A stretch of 61,741 nt of DNA from positions 1-61,741 of the forward strand of contig JAHYJE010000021.1 of assembly GCA_019429105.1 (NCBI GenBank), read 5' to 3'. Shown piece by piece: positions 60,985 to 61,741 of the stretch; the stretch's first letter is position 1, and the number at the start of each line of letters is the position of its first letter. The position numbers and the translations under genes were made by a program. The notes beneath the pieces were generated by a model, which worked only from the letters and a program-made list of their open reading frames with translations, made no database searches and was not told the origin of the DNA. Origin of the DNA: Syntrophobacterales bacterium (lineage in GTDB: Bacteria; Desulfobacterota; Syntrophia; Syntrophales; UBA5619).

Positions 60985-61536
60985 TCAGTGCAGATAGCAA
61001 TTCCAGAATTCTCCCTTTTTTACTGACTTGATGATCGCATCCTTTTCCCGCTTCGCATCCAGCTCCACCCAGGCCCTGCCGATGCCGGCGGCCGTGTGCG
61101 AGTCATCGGAGGCGATTTTGGGATAGGCTATCGCCAGCGCTTCGAAAACACGATCGCGAAAGCCCTTCTTCGTTATTTCCACCGCATCCAGGGGATACAG
61201 CTTCTCCAGTTCGGCAAGCCGCGCCAGCAACTGCTCCGGGGTAAAGTCATATTCGCCGATGTGGTTGAAAATATGCAGTTCTTCCTGGTCGCCGGCGATT
61301 TTTCCCACGTGTACATAGCCATTGACAAAGACCGTAAGCTCGATGCCGTAAAAAATAATCATGTCCGTTTTTACCTGCCGGTAAAGGTCGAGATAGTTTT
61401 TCTTCAGCAGGTGATCGTGATCCGTAAAGGCTATAAAATCATATCCTTTTGCTTCGTAGGCCGCGGCGGCTTCCTGGGGGGAAAGCTCGCCGTCCGAGCA
61501 AGTGGTGTGCGTATGTAAACAGCCTTTGAGGAGCAT
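60985..61536 (-). CDS. PHP-domain metallo-phosphoesterase
   Basis: About 183 residues; ATG 61536 chosen, with AGG upstream and the motif directly behind it. PHP metal motifs are intact: CLHTHTTCSDGELS, FTDHDHLL, a central YGIELT and IASDDSHTAAGIGRAW. Members of this family hydrolyse phosphoesters, from histidinol phosphate to nucleotides; the substrate here is unknown. It is on the same strand as the degradation operon but 146 bases upstream, so it is probably a separate transcript. No signal peptide. Confidence 0.85.
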   Translation of the reverse strand: MLLKGCLHTHTTCSDGELSPQEAAAAYEAKGYDFIAFTDHDHLLKKNYLDLYRQVKTDMIIFYGIELTVFVNGYVHVGKIAGDQEELHIFNHIGEYDFTPEQLLARLAELEKLYPLDAVEITKKGFRDRVFEALAIAYPKIASDDSHTAAGIGRAWVELDAKREKDAIIKSVKKGEFWNCYLH

Positions 61537-61611
61537 AGATGTCAACCTGTCGTTCACCAAAAAAATAACAGTTCACCAGATTTGTTGATTCGCGGATATT
61601 TCTCTTGGACG

Positions 61612-61741
61612 ATTGAGGCAATTGCAAAACTCCCCATTCTTGTCATTCCCGCAACGATTCTGAGCGGGAATCTGGTTCTAACTGCTTGAAAAAACCATAT
61701 TCCCGATAGAGACATTATGGACATTAAGCTGCGCTTTCGGG
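61612..61741. repeat. REP/MITE-like repeat with 21-bp insert, cut by window end
   Basis: Starts GAGGCAATTGCAAAACTCC and runs through the hairpin CATTCCCGCAACG...CGGGAATC to the window edge. It is the reverse-oriented relative of the repeat at 24567-24720. It contains an insert at 61717-61737 that the other copy lacks, and lacks the one at 24645-24665. Confidence 0.75.

Overview
The window reads as a chromosomal segment from a Gram-negative anaerobe, most likely a syntrophic or fermentative deltaproteobacterium (Desulfobacterota, Syntrophales-like). That placement is inference from gene content: a split cobalamin-dependent mutase, an AtoE-type short-chain fatty acid carrier, a fused hydroxyacyl-CoA dehydrogenase/enoyl-CoA hydratase, two acyl-CoA dehydrogenases and several thiolase/DUF35 pairs. 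I see no rRNA, tRNA or CRISPR array. All calls come from reading the sequence by eye; no database search was run.

Bases 1-15.9 kb form a surface-polysaccharide locus on the + strand. It holds two near-identical family 4 glycosyltransferase copies (the first cut by the window edge), a glutamine-dependent asparagine synthase-like amidotransferase, another glycosyltransferase, a membrane-anchored PHP-like protein, WbqC-like, PIG-L deacetylase, DegT aminotransferase and a WecA/MraY-type initiating phosphosugar transferase. Accessory genes are wedged in: two intact AAA/DUF4143 ATPases and one remnant, and a type II restriction-modification pair. An IS5-like element ends the locus by truncating the gene after wecA.

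Bases 17.5-33.3 kb are mixed metabolism: an MTH1187-type protein, a TlpA/CcdA thiol-redox pair, an AtoE-type carrier, the fused HADH-ECH enzyme, the methylmalonyl-CoA mutase pair, carB and an RhlE-type helicase. At 33.5-42.1 kb is one giant cyclic beta-1,2-glucan synthase gene. At 42.4-46.5 kb an EF-hand-containing gene is broken by an in-frame amber codon and by a large IS.

Bases 46.5-60.8 kb hold the most interesting part: a tight 14-gene minus-strand operon-like array. It encodes four thiolase-fold proteins and exactly four DUF35 (Zn-ribbon/OB) modules, one of them fused to a beta-keto acid cleavage enzyme and one fused to two SCP2 lipid-carrier domains. With them are an acyl-CoA ligase, two acyl-CoA dehydrogenases, two MaoC-like hotdog proteins and a TetR regulator. 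None of the four thiolase-fold proteins shows the usual nucleophilic Cys in my hand alignment, so a retro-aldol-type cleavage, as in the steroid side-chain Ltp2/ChsH2 system, is a real possibility. Together they look like a CoA-dependent degradation route for a bulky hydrophobic or branched acid. A PHP phosphoesterase gene lies upstream.

Across the window lies a second unusual signal: a short insert of 21 bp (consensus core CGAAGYTTAATGTTCAT) present in some copies of intergenic hairpin repeats and precisely absent from others. One copy sits in frame just after the start codon of a remnant ATPase gene.
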